DNA of 64,000 bases, from assembly GCA_016165875.1 (NCBI GenBank), contig JABBOT010000011.1, positions 12,711,766-12,775,765 of the forward strand. Direction: 5' to 3'. Within the stretch, counting starts at the first letter, position 1; each line of letters starts with the position of its first letter. The notes beneath the pieces are model-generated. The model was not told the DNA's origin. It saw nothing but the letters and a program-made list of their open reading frames with translations, and searched no databases. This document shows positions 52,701 to 64,000 of this stretch, piece after piece. This DNA comes from Acanthopleura granulata (taxonomy: Eukaryota; Mollusca; Polyplacophora; Chitonida; Chitonidae). Both the position numbers and the translations under genes were made by a program.

Positions 52701-52860
52701 CTCGGATAGGCATATTAATAGGCGATCCAGTTGGCATTCCGATAGGGAATATTTAGTTCTGATGCACTTTAATATACCCGCTCGGATATGCATAGTAATA
52801 GGCGATCCAAATGGCATTGTGATAGGGGCTGTTTAGTTCTGATGTATTAAAACCGAGATA
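52701..52860. repeat. 80-bp tandem duplication
   Basis: CTCGGATAGGCAT at 52701 and CTCGGATATGCAT at 52781 begin two units that share AATAGGCGATCCA, TGGCATT, GATAGGG and TTTAGTTCTGATG. Confidence 0.8.
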
Positions 52861-54235
52861 ACGATGGCAAAATAATTATTTTCTCACGCTGCATCGCTCA
52901 ACCAGTGGGTTATATGAGAATAGTGCCCTTATTCGATGCTTGTAAAATTGTCAAGATACAGGCAAAAAAGGTGCGTCGCAATCTGGAGGTAATCAAATCG
53001 AACGTATTGTAATCGCATTTCACGACCAGGGACACAAATTTCTGACGATCTGAACGAATTGTTTTTTGCCATTAGCCACACAACATACTGTCCAGGAAGG
53101 ACCTTATCTGCGCTCATTCCGGGCGAATAAAACAAGGGTATAAAATATGTAGAAGCCTGCCTTTATGTCTTAGGTTGGAGATGAAATATGGAAGACACCA
53201 GGAGGCCTGTGATATCGACGGTTCATAGCACTAATAGGAAAAGCCAGTATATTAAGACATATGGTGCCTCAGGCGACACGAAGATCTCCAGGAAGAAAAC
53301 TGGTCAAATTTCAAGCCTTGAGTTTGTCGATGAGAAGACAGCGTTGTCAACTGTAAGCTGTCGTTGTCGATTAAAAAACCCTCATTGTCTTCAATGCCAA
53401 TCAGAATAAGTGACAGACGTGCCCGCTGGGGACAGCACGGATCCGTATAGCGCTTTGTGAACGAAGCAGTGATTGGGTAATTTTCGTACACGCGTGACCA
53501 GACAATATCTTGTACTTTTATGGACAATCAGAAGTACCATTACTCCAGTCACGCCGAGAACAAAGGCATTGGAACATTAAACGAATCGATAGGCTATCTG
53601 GGCGAGTAGAGGATCAAATAAAGGCCGTCAAATACACAGAAAATATCGACATTTGCAATTAACATCCAGAATGCTAATAAAGTACGATTTCTGAAAAAAA
53701 AGGGAAACGCAGGAATCACGCTTCTACAAAAAACCACATGATTATCGTATTCTTAACACGCTTGAGTGCCGTCGTGACGAAGGTATGGTTACGATGAATA
53801 CAGAATTTATCTCGTGTTCAGTTTGTAGCAAGCTAAATGGGAACATTGAGGCAAATCACTGCACGCAATTAGCATTTAACCTTTTTTTAACCTTTTTAGT
53901 TGATAGGAACTAACAGTACGAAGAATCCAAATACATAGCACGCACGTTCATTGCCATTTTTGCAAAGACAAATAACTGCATACTTTGACGAGACGCGTTT
54001 TCAAGCCTTACAGACACACATCCAAAGCTTAATTTAAACATAACAGCTAAAGTTGCTTATGATGTTCTAATCGAGTGCACATTGTCATGGTCGGCAAACA
54101 GAAAATGAAACCCAATCAATCACTCTACCCTAACTTGTTAATTAAAGTCTCTTGGCAAATGGAGAAAATCAGTTTTGTGTTATTCTAACTAACAATCTAT
54201 GTCGCTTATACTGCCTTTCCTTGTTCGGAATAAAA
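52861..54235. other. Intergenic DNA
   Basis: A 73-codon frame starts at ATG 53188 and ends in a Cys-rich CRCRLKNPHCLQC stretch. It matches no family I know and is not called. Nothing else seen. Confidence 0.5.
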
Positions 54236-54243
54236 CCGGAGTT

Positions 54244-54513
54244 GGGCCTCCGTGGCAGAGGAGGTTAGGGCACTATCACGGCGTAATGAGGCAGGTGCCT
54301 CTCACCAATGCGATCACTGTGAATTCAAGCCCAGCTCATGATGCTGGCTTCCTCTCCGGTCGGACGTGGGAAAGTCCGCCAGCAACCTGCTGGTTGTGGG
54401 TTCCTAGCGGGCGCTGTCCATTTTCCGCCAACAACAATGCTGGCCGACGTCGTTTAAATGAAATATTCTTAAGTACTGCGTAAAACACCAATTAATTAAA
54501 AAAAATAAATAAA
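54244..54513 (+). mobile_element. SINE family 1, full length with target-site duplication
   Basis: Keeps the tRNA-like head GGGCCTCCGTGGCAGAGGAG and GTTAGGGCAC, then CGGCGTAATGAGGCAGGTGC, GAATTCAAGCCCAGCTC (box B region), the body and an A-rich tail. CCGGAGTT flanks it at 54236-54243 and 54515-54522, in the wider context AAACCGGAGTT and AAACCCGGAGTT. Confidence 0.9.
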
Positions 54514-54522
54514 CCCGGAGTT

Positions 54523-55957
54523 AAACACCCAATACCGTATAAGGCAATCGTCAATAGTCTCCAAGACATATAGAGTCTTCGGAAACCCCTACAGATTGAC
54601 AGAAAACATATGTATCGCTGTATTTATTTGTGTCTTGTATAGAACACTGACACCAACCCCTTCTGCAGGCAACGCATCACATTATCTCAACGTCATTACA
54701 TTAGGTATACATGGAAGAAGAAAATCGAGGTGGTTTGAGGCTTACCTTATACACGTATACTTCTAAACGTATATCCGAGAAGAAATCAGGTGTACCTAGT
54801 CTACGAAACCGATGCGGTGTTTGTCTATGGTAAATGTAAATATATTAGGGCGTCCAAACGAGGTGCTCTTAACAAGCTGGACGAGAAGCGTGTAGCTCAC
54901 ACCATCGTTACAGCAGCTTCCGTTGACTAATTGACACCTTTGGGAAGAGCCAGAGAACGACAGAGAGAGAGGGGGGTGAGGGAAGAAGAGGGGGGAGAGG
55001 ATTCAGAGAATCGATCGGGCCCTTTATCACGGCGTGGAATCCCACATGCGGCGCGGTTCTACTTTAGCATAGAAGGTCTATCTCCGCGAGCCACCTTCGT
55101 CATCTTTGACGTCCCGCGCGAGGACAATTCCGCGCCTGAATTAGCACTTGGAAGTAACGGTACGTCGTCCACTTGCCTGGGTTGAGAGACTTCCGAGGGA
55201 AAGACAATGTAACTAACGGACTGCTTGGCTGGCAAAGGAGGCAAGATCAGTCTTAACGATCATCACCAGGATGTTGGCCCATATGTCCTTGAGGACAGGA
55301 GCTTTGCGACCACCAAAGGTGTCCAAATCCTGGAGTACATGGCAGGCACTCGTGTCAAAATTTGCGGGTAATTATCAAAGAAAAATTGTGCCTTCTGTGG
55401 AAATTATGACATCCGTTCTGTGTGGTGAGCATGTGTTCCTGATAACCTTTATGAGAAACAGACGGCAGTATAAACAGACTCTTGATTACTCATCCGTCCG
55501 GGGGAATTTTTTGTTTTCTCAGTGAAAGTCTGCACGTTACGGTCCATGGAATTTCATAATGCCCATCCATTACAAGTCTTACTGCCTTTTTTTGCATACA
55601 TGGGCCGTGTAACAGCGGGATTATTATTACAGGCCAGTAAATGGATAGACAGCATTTTACCAGGTTTCACAGTTCAAATATTTCCAGACTATAAACCAAC
55701 TTCAATAATTTCTGATTCTTGAAGTGAAAATATTCCATAAATCATTAATTATCACTAACAATTTTGTGATATTCATAAAATACTGCTTGTAAATTACTGG
55801 TCCTGCTTGTAACATAGAGCTAGGAAACACATTTCGTATTAATCAGCGAAAAAATACTTAATACGATGAAAAGCTTTTTTTGTGAAGAAGAGCCCCAGTC
55901 CAAAGCAATGTCACATTTCATCCATGAATTAAGAAGTTATTTCTTGTCAAGGCTTCC
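54523..55957. other. Intergenic DNA
   Basis: A purine-rich GAGAGAGAGGGGGG stretch near 54960-55005 is followed by a more GC-rich segment. No gene recognised. Confidence 0.5.
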
Positions 55958-56224
55958 CCTGTCAAGATGAGAAGTAATGCCACGTCACAACACTGTCCAC
56001 GCCGAGTTGAGAAGAAATGCCACATTACAAATGCTGTCCATGGCAAGATCAGAAGTAATGCCATATTACACAGTTGTCAAAGCCATGTTGAGAAGCAATG
56101 CCGCATCACAACGCTGTCCAAGGCAAGTTGAGAAGTATTGCAACATTACAACGCTATCCAAGCCGAGTTGAGAAGTAATGCCACATTATAACCCTGCCTA
56201 AGCCGAGTAGAGAAGTATTGCCAG

Positions 56225-56309
56225 TGTTACTAGCCCCCCTCTTTAAAATATTGTATGATATTTTTTATCGTTTTTATCATTATTCCTCTCCCATAGTGGT
56301 ACCCTTACA
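56225..56309 (+). repeat. Internally deleted copy of the LTR-like insert
   Basis: Starts TGTTACTAGCC and TCTTTAAAATATTGTATGAT, ends CTCTCCCATAGTGG and TACCCTTACA, matching both ends of the 56680-57303 insert but lacking about 540 inner bases. It interrupts the monomer at the same point (CCAG before, CCAC after). Confidence 0.7.
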
Positions 56310-56679
56310 CCACATTACAGCGCTGTCCAAGCCGAGTTGAAAAGTAATACCACATTACAACGTTATCCAAGGCGAGCTGAGAAGTAATGTCATATTACAT
56401 GTACAAAGCTGTTCAAGGCAAGATCAGAAGTAATGCCATATTACAACGTTGTCCAAGCCCAGTTGAAAAGTAATGCCATATTACAACGCTGTCCAAGCCC
56501 AGTTGAAAAGTAATGCCATATTACAACGCTGCCCAAGCCGAGTTGAGAATTAACGCCACATTACAACGCTGTCAAGGCCGAGTTGAGAAGGTCTGCTACA
56601 TTAGAACGCAGTGCAAGGCGAGTTGAGAAGTAATGCCATATTACAATCCTGCCTAAGCCGAGTTGAGAAGTATTGCCAC

Positions 56680-57303
56680 TGTTACGAACCACATCTTTAA
56701 AATACTGTATGACATTTTTTTGCGGTAGCCGGGTAGGTGTATGACCTACATTTTCGCCTCTGTATACATTATAGCCTGCAGTTGAATTCAGTTGTTTTCG
56801 AGACTTTTGCGTTTTTGAGTTTCGTGTCATTGTATACAGAGCGTATATTCTGGAAAGACGTACCCATGTTGTAATCATGTTTATCATCAAAGCATCCAGA
56901 ATTTTCTTTAAGTTAGTCAATAATAAAAGCGACAAAGTTGTAAAGCTCGCAATCTTCTACTCTAGTTCACGTGAGAGTAGTCACATTTACTCTCGTTCAC
57001 TTAGACGGATTCTGTGGGATCTGGAGACTTAGTGCCATTCGACATACGTCAGTTTGTACTCCATTTTTCTGTACGTAGCACTTTGTGAGCTTGTGTTTTA
57101 CCACGTGCTATTTTGTTTGAGACGTTCCTCTGGGGCTTGCATCGCTCATTGTCGCTTCGTGCTATTACTTACAGTTCATCCTAGTTTACCCTGAAAGCGT
57201 CTTCGTGTTTCTATGTTTGATCTTCTGTAAGGCCTGTCGCTGTCTGAGAGCTGAACAAGCCATTTGTTTCTCATTTTTTCTCTCCGATAGTTGTACCCTT
57301 ACA
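56680..57303 (+). mobile_element. Probable solo LTR inside the 40-bp array
   Basis: A 624-base insert that begins TGTTACGAACC and ends CCCTTACA (TG...CA). It is flanked by CCAC at 56676-56679 and 57304-57307, where an unbroken monomer has CCAC once, so it fits a 4-bp target duplication. AATAAA at about 56922 could be the R-region poly(A) signal, and TTTAAAATACTG near the left end could serve as the promoter. No internal retroelement coding region or second LTR is present, hence solo. Retroelement family not identified. Confidence 0.65.
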
Positions 57304-57500
57304 CCACATTACAGCGCTGCCCAAGCCGAGTTGAGAAGCAATACCAAATTACAACGCTGCCCAAGTCGAGTTGAGAAGTAATGCAACATTACAACGTTGC
57401 CCAAGTCGAGTTGAGAAACAATGCCACATTACAACGCTGTCTAAGGCAAGTTGAGAAGTAATGTCATATTACAACGCTGTCCAAGCTAAGTTGAGGACAC

Positions 57501-58189
57501 TCTGTCTTGCCAAAGTACACACATAGAGTTCACAATTGTATTCACAAAGAAGGCGCAGAGCAACATCTGGTATTGGGCGCTCATTTTACTAAAGGTCAAT
57601 TTATATAACGTATTATATTACATTACTTTACATTACATTTATATAAGACTCCATTAGCAATCCGGATTACTGGAACAGACATAAGCCAGTTTGGACGAGG
57701 TTAACCAAACCATTAAGGACATATTTTTAGCTGTACATGGACAGATGTACATATTGTTTCAATCACCACACACATGGCACACTTTGACTATTGCCAGTAA
57801 GACCACACGAGATTGGCCTGGAAATGTTCCCGAAAGGTTGTCAATGTCGTCCAGTTTCCGCTGTGTACAAACTGGTTAATCATGCATGATATGTCCACTT
57901 GTCTAATTAACCTAATTAGAGCCATATGTACCTTGGCAGTAATTAAGGGTTTAATTTGATCACACGGATCAAAAACTGCAATTAGTCTAAATTCAGACAC
58001 AATCTTAGAACCATTGTCAGGTAATCGATGGCCTCAGAAAGACCCGGTAACATCAATAAAGAAATCGTTAGGATTTATAGACTTACGCATGTCGTACCCA
58101 ATCTACTTCAAATGTAGCCTATTGTTTCGGCTCGTGATCTAATAGTGAAAATGTGTGCTTGGGTTTCAGTCGTTGGTACACACGAGGTG
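57501..58189. other. Intergenic DNA
   Basis: AT-rich, with short ATTACATT iterations near 57615-57645. No gene recognised. Confidence 0.5.
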
Positions 58190-58440
58190 AAGTTTCCAAG
58201 CCGGCCTTGGACACGAAATCTGTAGATTTCCCGGCTCTCGCTGTCTGTGGGACTCTCCTGGCGCCAGAAACCGACACTACTGGCGTGGCCGTTAAGGCAG
58301 TTTAACTTTTCTTCAAGATCACTTGTTCTCATAAAATATGGCGTGGATATATTTAGGCCGCTCGTCGAGAAGTTTGCCCTTAGCTTGCCAAAGGTTCGTG
58401 GTTTACCCCGGTGCAATCTGCTTTCCTCCACTCAGAATTG
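58190..58440 (+). repeat. SINE-like element, family 2, partial
   Basis: TTTCCAAGCCGGCCTTGG, CTGTAGATTTCCCGGCTC and TAGCTTGCCAAAGG relate to the 31.9-32.2 kb copy; the end is replaced by a family 1 fragment. Confidence 0.5.
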
Positions 58441-58500
58441 CTGTTTGACGCCATACTTGAGATATTTTCTCTTATACGATGGCGGTCGGTTTTACTTGTA
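58441..58500 (-). repeat. SINE family 1, small fragment
   Basis: GACGCCATACTTGAGATATT and CTTATACGATGGCGGTCGG match the reversed 3' part of family 1, joined directly to the family 2 piece. Confidence 0.55.
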
Positions 58501-58569
58501 GACGAAACCAAAGTACCGGCGTAAAGCACCGACCTTGGGTAAGTGACTGACGAGCTAGCCCACATGTGA

Positions 58570-58790
58570 CGTACCGATACGCACATCATGCATATTGGTG
58601 AAAAGCAAGTGGTCTTTAACGAACAACAGGAAGCGCAAGCAGCTACACAAGGAGCGAGGGTGGGGAAATATAAGAAATCCCCACCCCAGGTCGGATTTGA
58701 ACCCGTGCCTTGTATGTCTTAGCGATTGAAAGACATGCGCCTTTAAGCACTCCACCATGACCCGCTGCCTCCCGTTCTTGACCTTGACAT
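58570..58790 (-). mobile_element. tRNA-derived SINE, family 3
   Basis: On the plus strand GGATTTGAACCCGTGCC is a reversed box B, GTCTTAGCGATTGAAAGAC and CGCCTTTAAGCACTCCACCA give the anticodon-arm and box A side of a tRNA-like head. Upstream lies a body shared with the old copy at 12.5-12.7 kb. Not an intact tRNA gene: no clean acceptor stem. Confidence 0.6.
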
Positions 58791-61700
58791 TCAAATATTG
58801 GCCACTCTATACACAACTAAAACATATCGCAAATAGCAAATATATTCCACAGTTTCCAGTACCTCTAAACCCGATCAGCAAGTGTTTAGGCCTAACATGC
58901 AATGGTATATGCACGATAGATCTAGTAACGCATCCCAACGTACAGTTTTAATTATCGTGCACCACATCTATCCGTTGAACAACATTCTTTGTAGCAAATG
59001 TCAATGCGAATTATTTTTGGACATTCTTCACGTGTTCGCATGTAAAGATATCGGAATTTATTTGCAATGGTGATGTCTGATGTGATTAAAATCGTGTCCA
59101 GGAAAGGCCGAGGGGATTGGTGAAATGTGGTCACGTCGATGGCGAGATCAAACGAGAGATTGCGACATGATCCACCAGCAATCCATAGCTGCCATCTTCA
59201 ATTTCACGGGGATTTGCAGCAATTTAAGTGGACTCGTGTTGTCGCTTAGGGATAGTCGGCCGTCATCACTAACTTCCTCTCTCCCATTTTCCCTCCCTTA
59301 AGTCTTCCCCTAACTGTAGTCATACTGCTAGGATCTGCCGGACAGAAAACTCACCACTGTAAGAACGAGTAAGGTTTCCCCTTAAGGGAATCTGCCTTTT
59401 AAGGTGATAATTGAGAGATAAATTTAAAAAGCCAACTGGCGATCTTCGTCACACGACTTAATTGTAAATAAATGGACGCAATTTGGAGCACTACTGCAGT
59501 GTTTGCCATTTCGGGACTTCATCAGCCATGGACACTGCTACTGCGGGGAGATGTGGAGCTAACAATGGCTTAGAGTCTGGGGAACTCGCCATTGGCTTAC
59601 TGACGGGATCAGAAGATGACTTAACTCAGGATAGCAGGGTAAACCAGTACAACTCCGCACCTATCACGAACAGTTGTTACACGTACCATTGTTGTAGGGT
59701 ACAGAATTATTATGCAATATAATTTCAGCTAATACACGCTGTTGTATTGGGGGTCATTTGCAGCCCACAAAACTCCAGCGTCTAGAATAGACCGAGGGTC
59801 ACTTTCCTTTGCGTCCCGTTTTCACTGCAGATTTTCATATGGACATACAGTCGGCACAAATGCGCTGAAATAAGTGCTTTCATGCAAGGAGGATACGGCC
59901 TGTTCGCTATCAAATCAAATGTGGGCAAGAACTGTTTGTCTATTGGCGTGAAACTAAGAAGTTTAACTTGATTTTAGCTTACGAACTGCAATTACAGTGA
60001 AAATTGCGCAGAAGATGAGAACAGCAAACCATATAGCACAATTCAGAGACGGGATCCATATTTTGTACATCTGATGTGATTGAATGGACAGTTTGCCCAT
60101 CTATCACGTATCTGTCATGATGTCCCAGCAGACAGATAGTAAAATCCGGATCGCAACGCATAGATAATTAAACACAGACGTAAAACCTGATCTAAATATA
60201 GTAGGCACCTATCTTATGGTTATTTCAAATCGCAGACGTGTTTCGTGGCATGGGCCCGAAACAAAAGCCCCATTCACCGAACAGCGCTATGGCGATTATC
60301 TGGATATAGAATCAAAATTTATATGTCTTGGCAACGCAGACAATGCAGATAGCAAATAGAAACATGCCTATTTCATCACTGTCTAAACGTGACTCAATCT
60401 GTAATGACCGCCTTATTCCGCACACGGCTGCTTGGAACATCGGTTCCCGTGGAATTCCGCTGGTTTGCCGCCGTGATTTACAGACTCCAGAAGCGGAGAC
60501 TGTGGATTGAGTTCAGCCAGCGTACCTTCATTACAGGTCATAATCTGAGTCGACCAGACGAGCGACGTATGCATGCGGACAGAAGTATAACCGGACTTCC
60601 CAGATTCCAGGCACCTCTCTAAATCACATCGAGTCTCCGACACGTCGTGGTAGACTCCATCACCCTTCTAAACATGCCCGAAAACCAATATTGTCTTTAG
60701 CGTCGAAGGCCTTAGGATGTCGTACAAGCGGGGACACGAGTCAGGGCTGAGACCCGGAAAGGTCAGATTACGATCTAGTACAGGAGCTAATTTGCATAAC
60801 ACTTCTGGCCGTCTGGTAGGATTGATTGGTCTGTAGACCGGTACACAGAGGAGTTCCCGGATGTTGTGGATTGATTGGTACTTAGCAATCTGAAAGCACT
60901 TGTAGTCTGTTTCAGCCGTTTGGGACAATTAACACTGATGACATATTGGGCACTTTATTTGCTCATGTAATTGTTTAACAGGTAAAACATCACCGACTGG
61001 AACTAATTGCTGTCTACTCTATGGGTGAACACGTACACGCGGGCTTATTATAAAGCTGGACTTCGAGCTAAACGCGTTTTTTCTTCATGCAATAAGCCTA
61101 AATGAGAATCCCAGTAAACTGCATTATCTATAGATAAGAAAGGGCTTTAGTGCAGTGGTTCATAGCGTGCTTTTTAGTGTCATTGTATAAAAGCAATAAA
61201 ATTAATTAATGTTACAGATTTGCAAAGCTAAATATCAAGAGATTAAATGAAGAGATGGAAGGCCTTCGTGTCCAAGGGCTTAATCTGAGCGTCAATGTGA
61301 CATTCACATGCCCGTAAGGGGAAGTTCCAAGTCGATTATAACAAGACCCATCACAGGACGAGAGATCAATCCCATTCAAGGACCCGAAATGTTCGAGATT
61401 TCACCGGTGACGTGTGACCAATTAATTGCAAACTATCACACTCTGATCGATGCCCTTGATGTACTCTCCATGCTGAAGTCGTTTATATTATGACCATTAG
61501 TATTTCCGGTATAAGATGTCACACAGCCAAACATGGTGTTCTTTCGTTTTAAAGGCATGCAGGTATACATGTATACGACAGGGTTTATAAACATTGACGT
61601 CACCACTCTGGTCCCTCGGACTTGGGCTACTACCCCCAAAGTCAGACGGAGCTCTGACAGGCGCCGTATGTACCACAGATCGAAAATGCCGACGGGACTC

Positions 61701-64000
61701 TGACTTAAGGGTTTAGCATTGCCACCAAAAGTAAAACAGATGACCCTAAATCTAATTCAGTTAAATCTAATTCCCCTTTAGTGATACTTTCAATGATATA
61801 TAACAATAATTCTGATATTTTTGGGAAGTAATCGAGCAAATATGCCCCGTGTGGTTAAAAACATGGATGGTTTTAGGTATATGTGGTCTCTCTCTAAGAG
61901 CACACTAGTTATAATAATCTATCGCTTATATTCAGCTATCTGAAAATCACTCATACTCACTGCCTTTCGTCAATGACACTGCAAGTCTTTACAGTCTGTT
62001 TCTTTAACCTTTCAACTCTCCGTAAATTCACTCATGCAAGCTACCAAACTTGCATTTCCTCAGTGACGGGTAACACTGTAAGCACTGTAACATGCAAGCA
62101 GACTACTTTTTTCTTATTAATAAGGTTGAGCTTCATAATTTCTTTTTTCGACACGATGGCTTCGTCGCTTCGGGGGATATCGTAATAACTCAACAAGAAG
62201 TGACATGCAGGATATTATGAAACGTGCGCCTTTACTTGGAGTTGGAGGGACACCGGGAAATGGTGGAGACAAGCTTATCCCGATCTACCTGAGGTCAGAA
62301 AAAAACTATTGCCTAGTGTCAACTCAGTGGATGGTAATTTAGAGGTAATATCTCAGAACTTTTTTTGATATTTATCCTCAGTGACGGCTACGGAAGCATT
62401 TTTCTTTTTCGGTGTATTTTTAACACAGCAAAGTTATAAAACACGCAGGAGCAGATGGTTCTCTGTGCAGCCCACGGCCGGGTTATAGAGAACACGTCTG
62501 CTAAGATCATTACCGACGGCACGGATAAATCTCCCCAGCAGCTTCCATTTTCTCCGGAAGCAGCCATCGTCTTCCTGGGTTGCCTCTATCTCACCTTATC
62601 TACATTTGGCGCTGTTCCCCGCCCCATCTCATCCCTCTTTATTTCAGAAAAAAAAGGAAAGAAAGAAAGAAAAAAGAAAACAAACTCTTTGATACACGTA
62701 CCTTATCTCTAACCTCGTAACCTCTGTATAAACTGTTTTCTCGTGATGCTTTATCGGCCATACTGGAATGCGTATCAACATTAGCCAGTATGGCAGCCAT
62801 GTTCCAACATGGCTGCCGCAAGGCAGAAAAACTCAGAGAAACTTTTCGGAAGAGGTGGAAACAGGAAGATAAATTTAACCTGGAATGATCAGTGGGCACC
62901 CATTCAAAACACCACAAGCTTATGTACAGCGCGCAAAACAGGCACTGATCAAAAACAAAATTGTAAAAAAAAAATCCAATTTTTTTTATATTTCTGAATA
63001 GGTCTTGACCTCTAGCGAACATTTGGCTAGATGAAGATCGTGCAATCCAAATATCCGGGCTTTTTGCCTCTAATTAAACAGGGACGTTTTACTATTTAAA
63101 GAAAATATGTAGAATTATTAGAACAGAGCTATCTGGAAAGAAATACAAGAAAATAATATAATCCGTGCCTAAAGGTATAAAGATAATATTTAAACTGATT
63201 CTGTGAAAACAATTTCTTCGCACATGCCACCAAAGAAAGCTCTACATTAGAAGCGGAATAAAACGTTACGATTAATAAGTGACAATTAACAATTAAATTT
63301 TGGAAAGTTTCTTAAATCAAATATAAAAGATATTTGTCACATAAATAATTCTATAGTCATATATGCTATCCTGCTACGAAATAATAAAGTGAAAATAAAA
63401 TACGCTTAAACCATGAAAGTAGAAATATAGGCCCTAAAGTAATCTAACTTGACATTTCCGATAATTCATCCCATTTTTCTTGTAGTAAAAAAGGCTTATT
63501 ACATGTAATAATCCTAGCATTTATGTTTATTACATCTACATGATGCTGTCGTGACCAGCCGCAATCAAAGCGCAATCAAAGAAATTACATATGGACTAGG
63601 AGTTTGAATTGCGAATTGGATGTCATGCCAATAAAATCGAATGTCTTTATACTTTTTCACTGAAATCTGTTGACTGCTTCTCTCTAACATTTTCTCAGTT
63701 TTATTTACTATTTATACATTGTTCATTACATATTCCTGTGGGAAATGGTGTTTTAGGTTGCGCTGTGAAACGGCTCTTGCGGAGGCCTTCATGATTAACG
63801 AATGGTATACGAAAGATGTACTTGACGCTTAGATTTTAATCATCATTATCCATGACAAAGGCGACAGTTGCGTAGAGTTTTCTTGGAAATTCTTTCAAAC
63901 TTAACTGAATTCTTAAAAGTAAGGTTTTTTTTTTCAGTCACAAACCTCGGTAAGCCGATTGTATAAATTTTATGGATTCTGCAGATGCGCTGTGAAAAGA
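58791..64000. other. Intergenic DNA to the right edge
   Basis: No recognisable protein family on either strand. It contains a possible but weak first exon at 59528-59638, a GC-richer stretch at about 60.4-60.9 kb, a poly-purine stretch at 62646-62683 and a perfect palindrome at 62792-62817. Confidence 0.5.

Larger units (their letters stand above)
55958..57500. repeat. Tandem array of a 40-bp unit, in three blocks
   Basis: The monomer has GTTGAGAAGTAATGCC, then ACATTACAACGCTG and TCCAAGCC; its period of 40 is measured between 56462 and 56541. Blocks lie at about 55958-56224, 56310-56679 and 57304-57500, separated by the LTR-related inserts below. Monomers vary by several bases each. Confidence 0.92.

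Noticed and set aside
52428..52817. 129-codon minus-strand frame
   Set aside because: Overlaps the 80-bp duplication; no family or good start context recognised.
54931..55185. 84-codon plus-strand frame, Arg/Glu-rich at the start
   Set aside because: It has no ATG start, and its charge bias comes from a GAGAGG purine tract.
56561..56935. 124-codon minus-strand frame
   Set aside because: Spans the junction of the 40-bp array and the LTR-like insert; no retroelement domain visible.
58570..58790. tRNA gene
   Set aside because: Box A and box B-like words are present, but stems do not pair and a SINE body follows; treated as a tRNA-derived SINE.

Overview
The window looks like animal nuclear DNA, most likely from a mollusc. 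It is AT-rich and mostly non-coding. Genes are sparse and have GT-AG introns, one of which is about 22 kb. The palindrome ACATGTACATGT and shorter forms of it are very common. Several tRNA-related SINEs resemble repeats I associate with mollusc genomes. I cannot name the species. There are no bacterial operons and no CRISPR array. All calls are by eye.

Positions 1-28470 (minus strand) hold the 5' half of a YAP1/Yorkie gene. Exon 1 (28019-28470) encodes the TEAD-binding region, LATS-type sites and the first half of WW1. Exon 2 (5378-5622) encodes the rest of WW1 and all of WW2. Exon 3 (4436-4626) encodes the start of the coiled coil. The three exons join in frame at consensus splice sites and give the first 296 residues. 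The transactivation and PDZ-binding exons were not found and probably lie past the left edge. Intron 1 carries minisatellites, a foldback element, a MITE-like element and old SINE pieces.

Positions 28.5-43.4 kb are intergenic and rich in repeats: at least three SINE-like families, foldback MITEs, a pair of diverged duplicated segments (one with a SINE, the other with the matching empty site) and a SINE nested in a foldback element. Positions 43438-45399 (minus) hold an uninterrupted coding region for a DUF229-type alkaline phosphatase/sulfatase-superfamily type II membrane protein.

Positions 45.4-64 kb contain no recognised gene. They hold a 91-bp tandem array (about 51.3-52.1 kb), a 40-bp array (about 55.96-57.5 kb) that contains a probable solo LTR and a shortened relative of it, more SINE copies, and low-complexity DNA. 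YAP1 (Hippo signalling, nuclear) and the sulfatase-like protein (secretory pathway) have no obvious functional link. I saw no convincing new multi-gene system. The best leads are the solo LTR carried inside a satellite and the SINE filled/empty-site pair.
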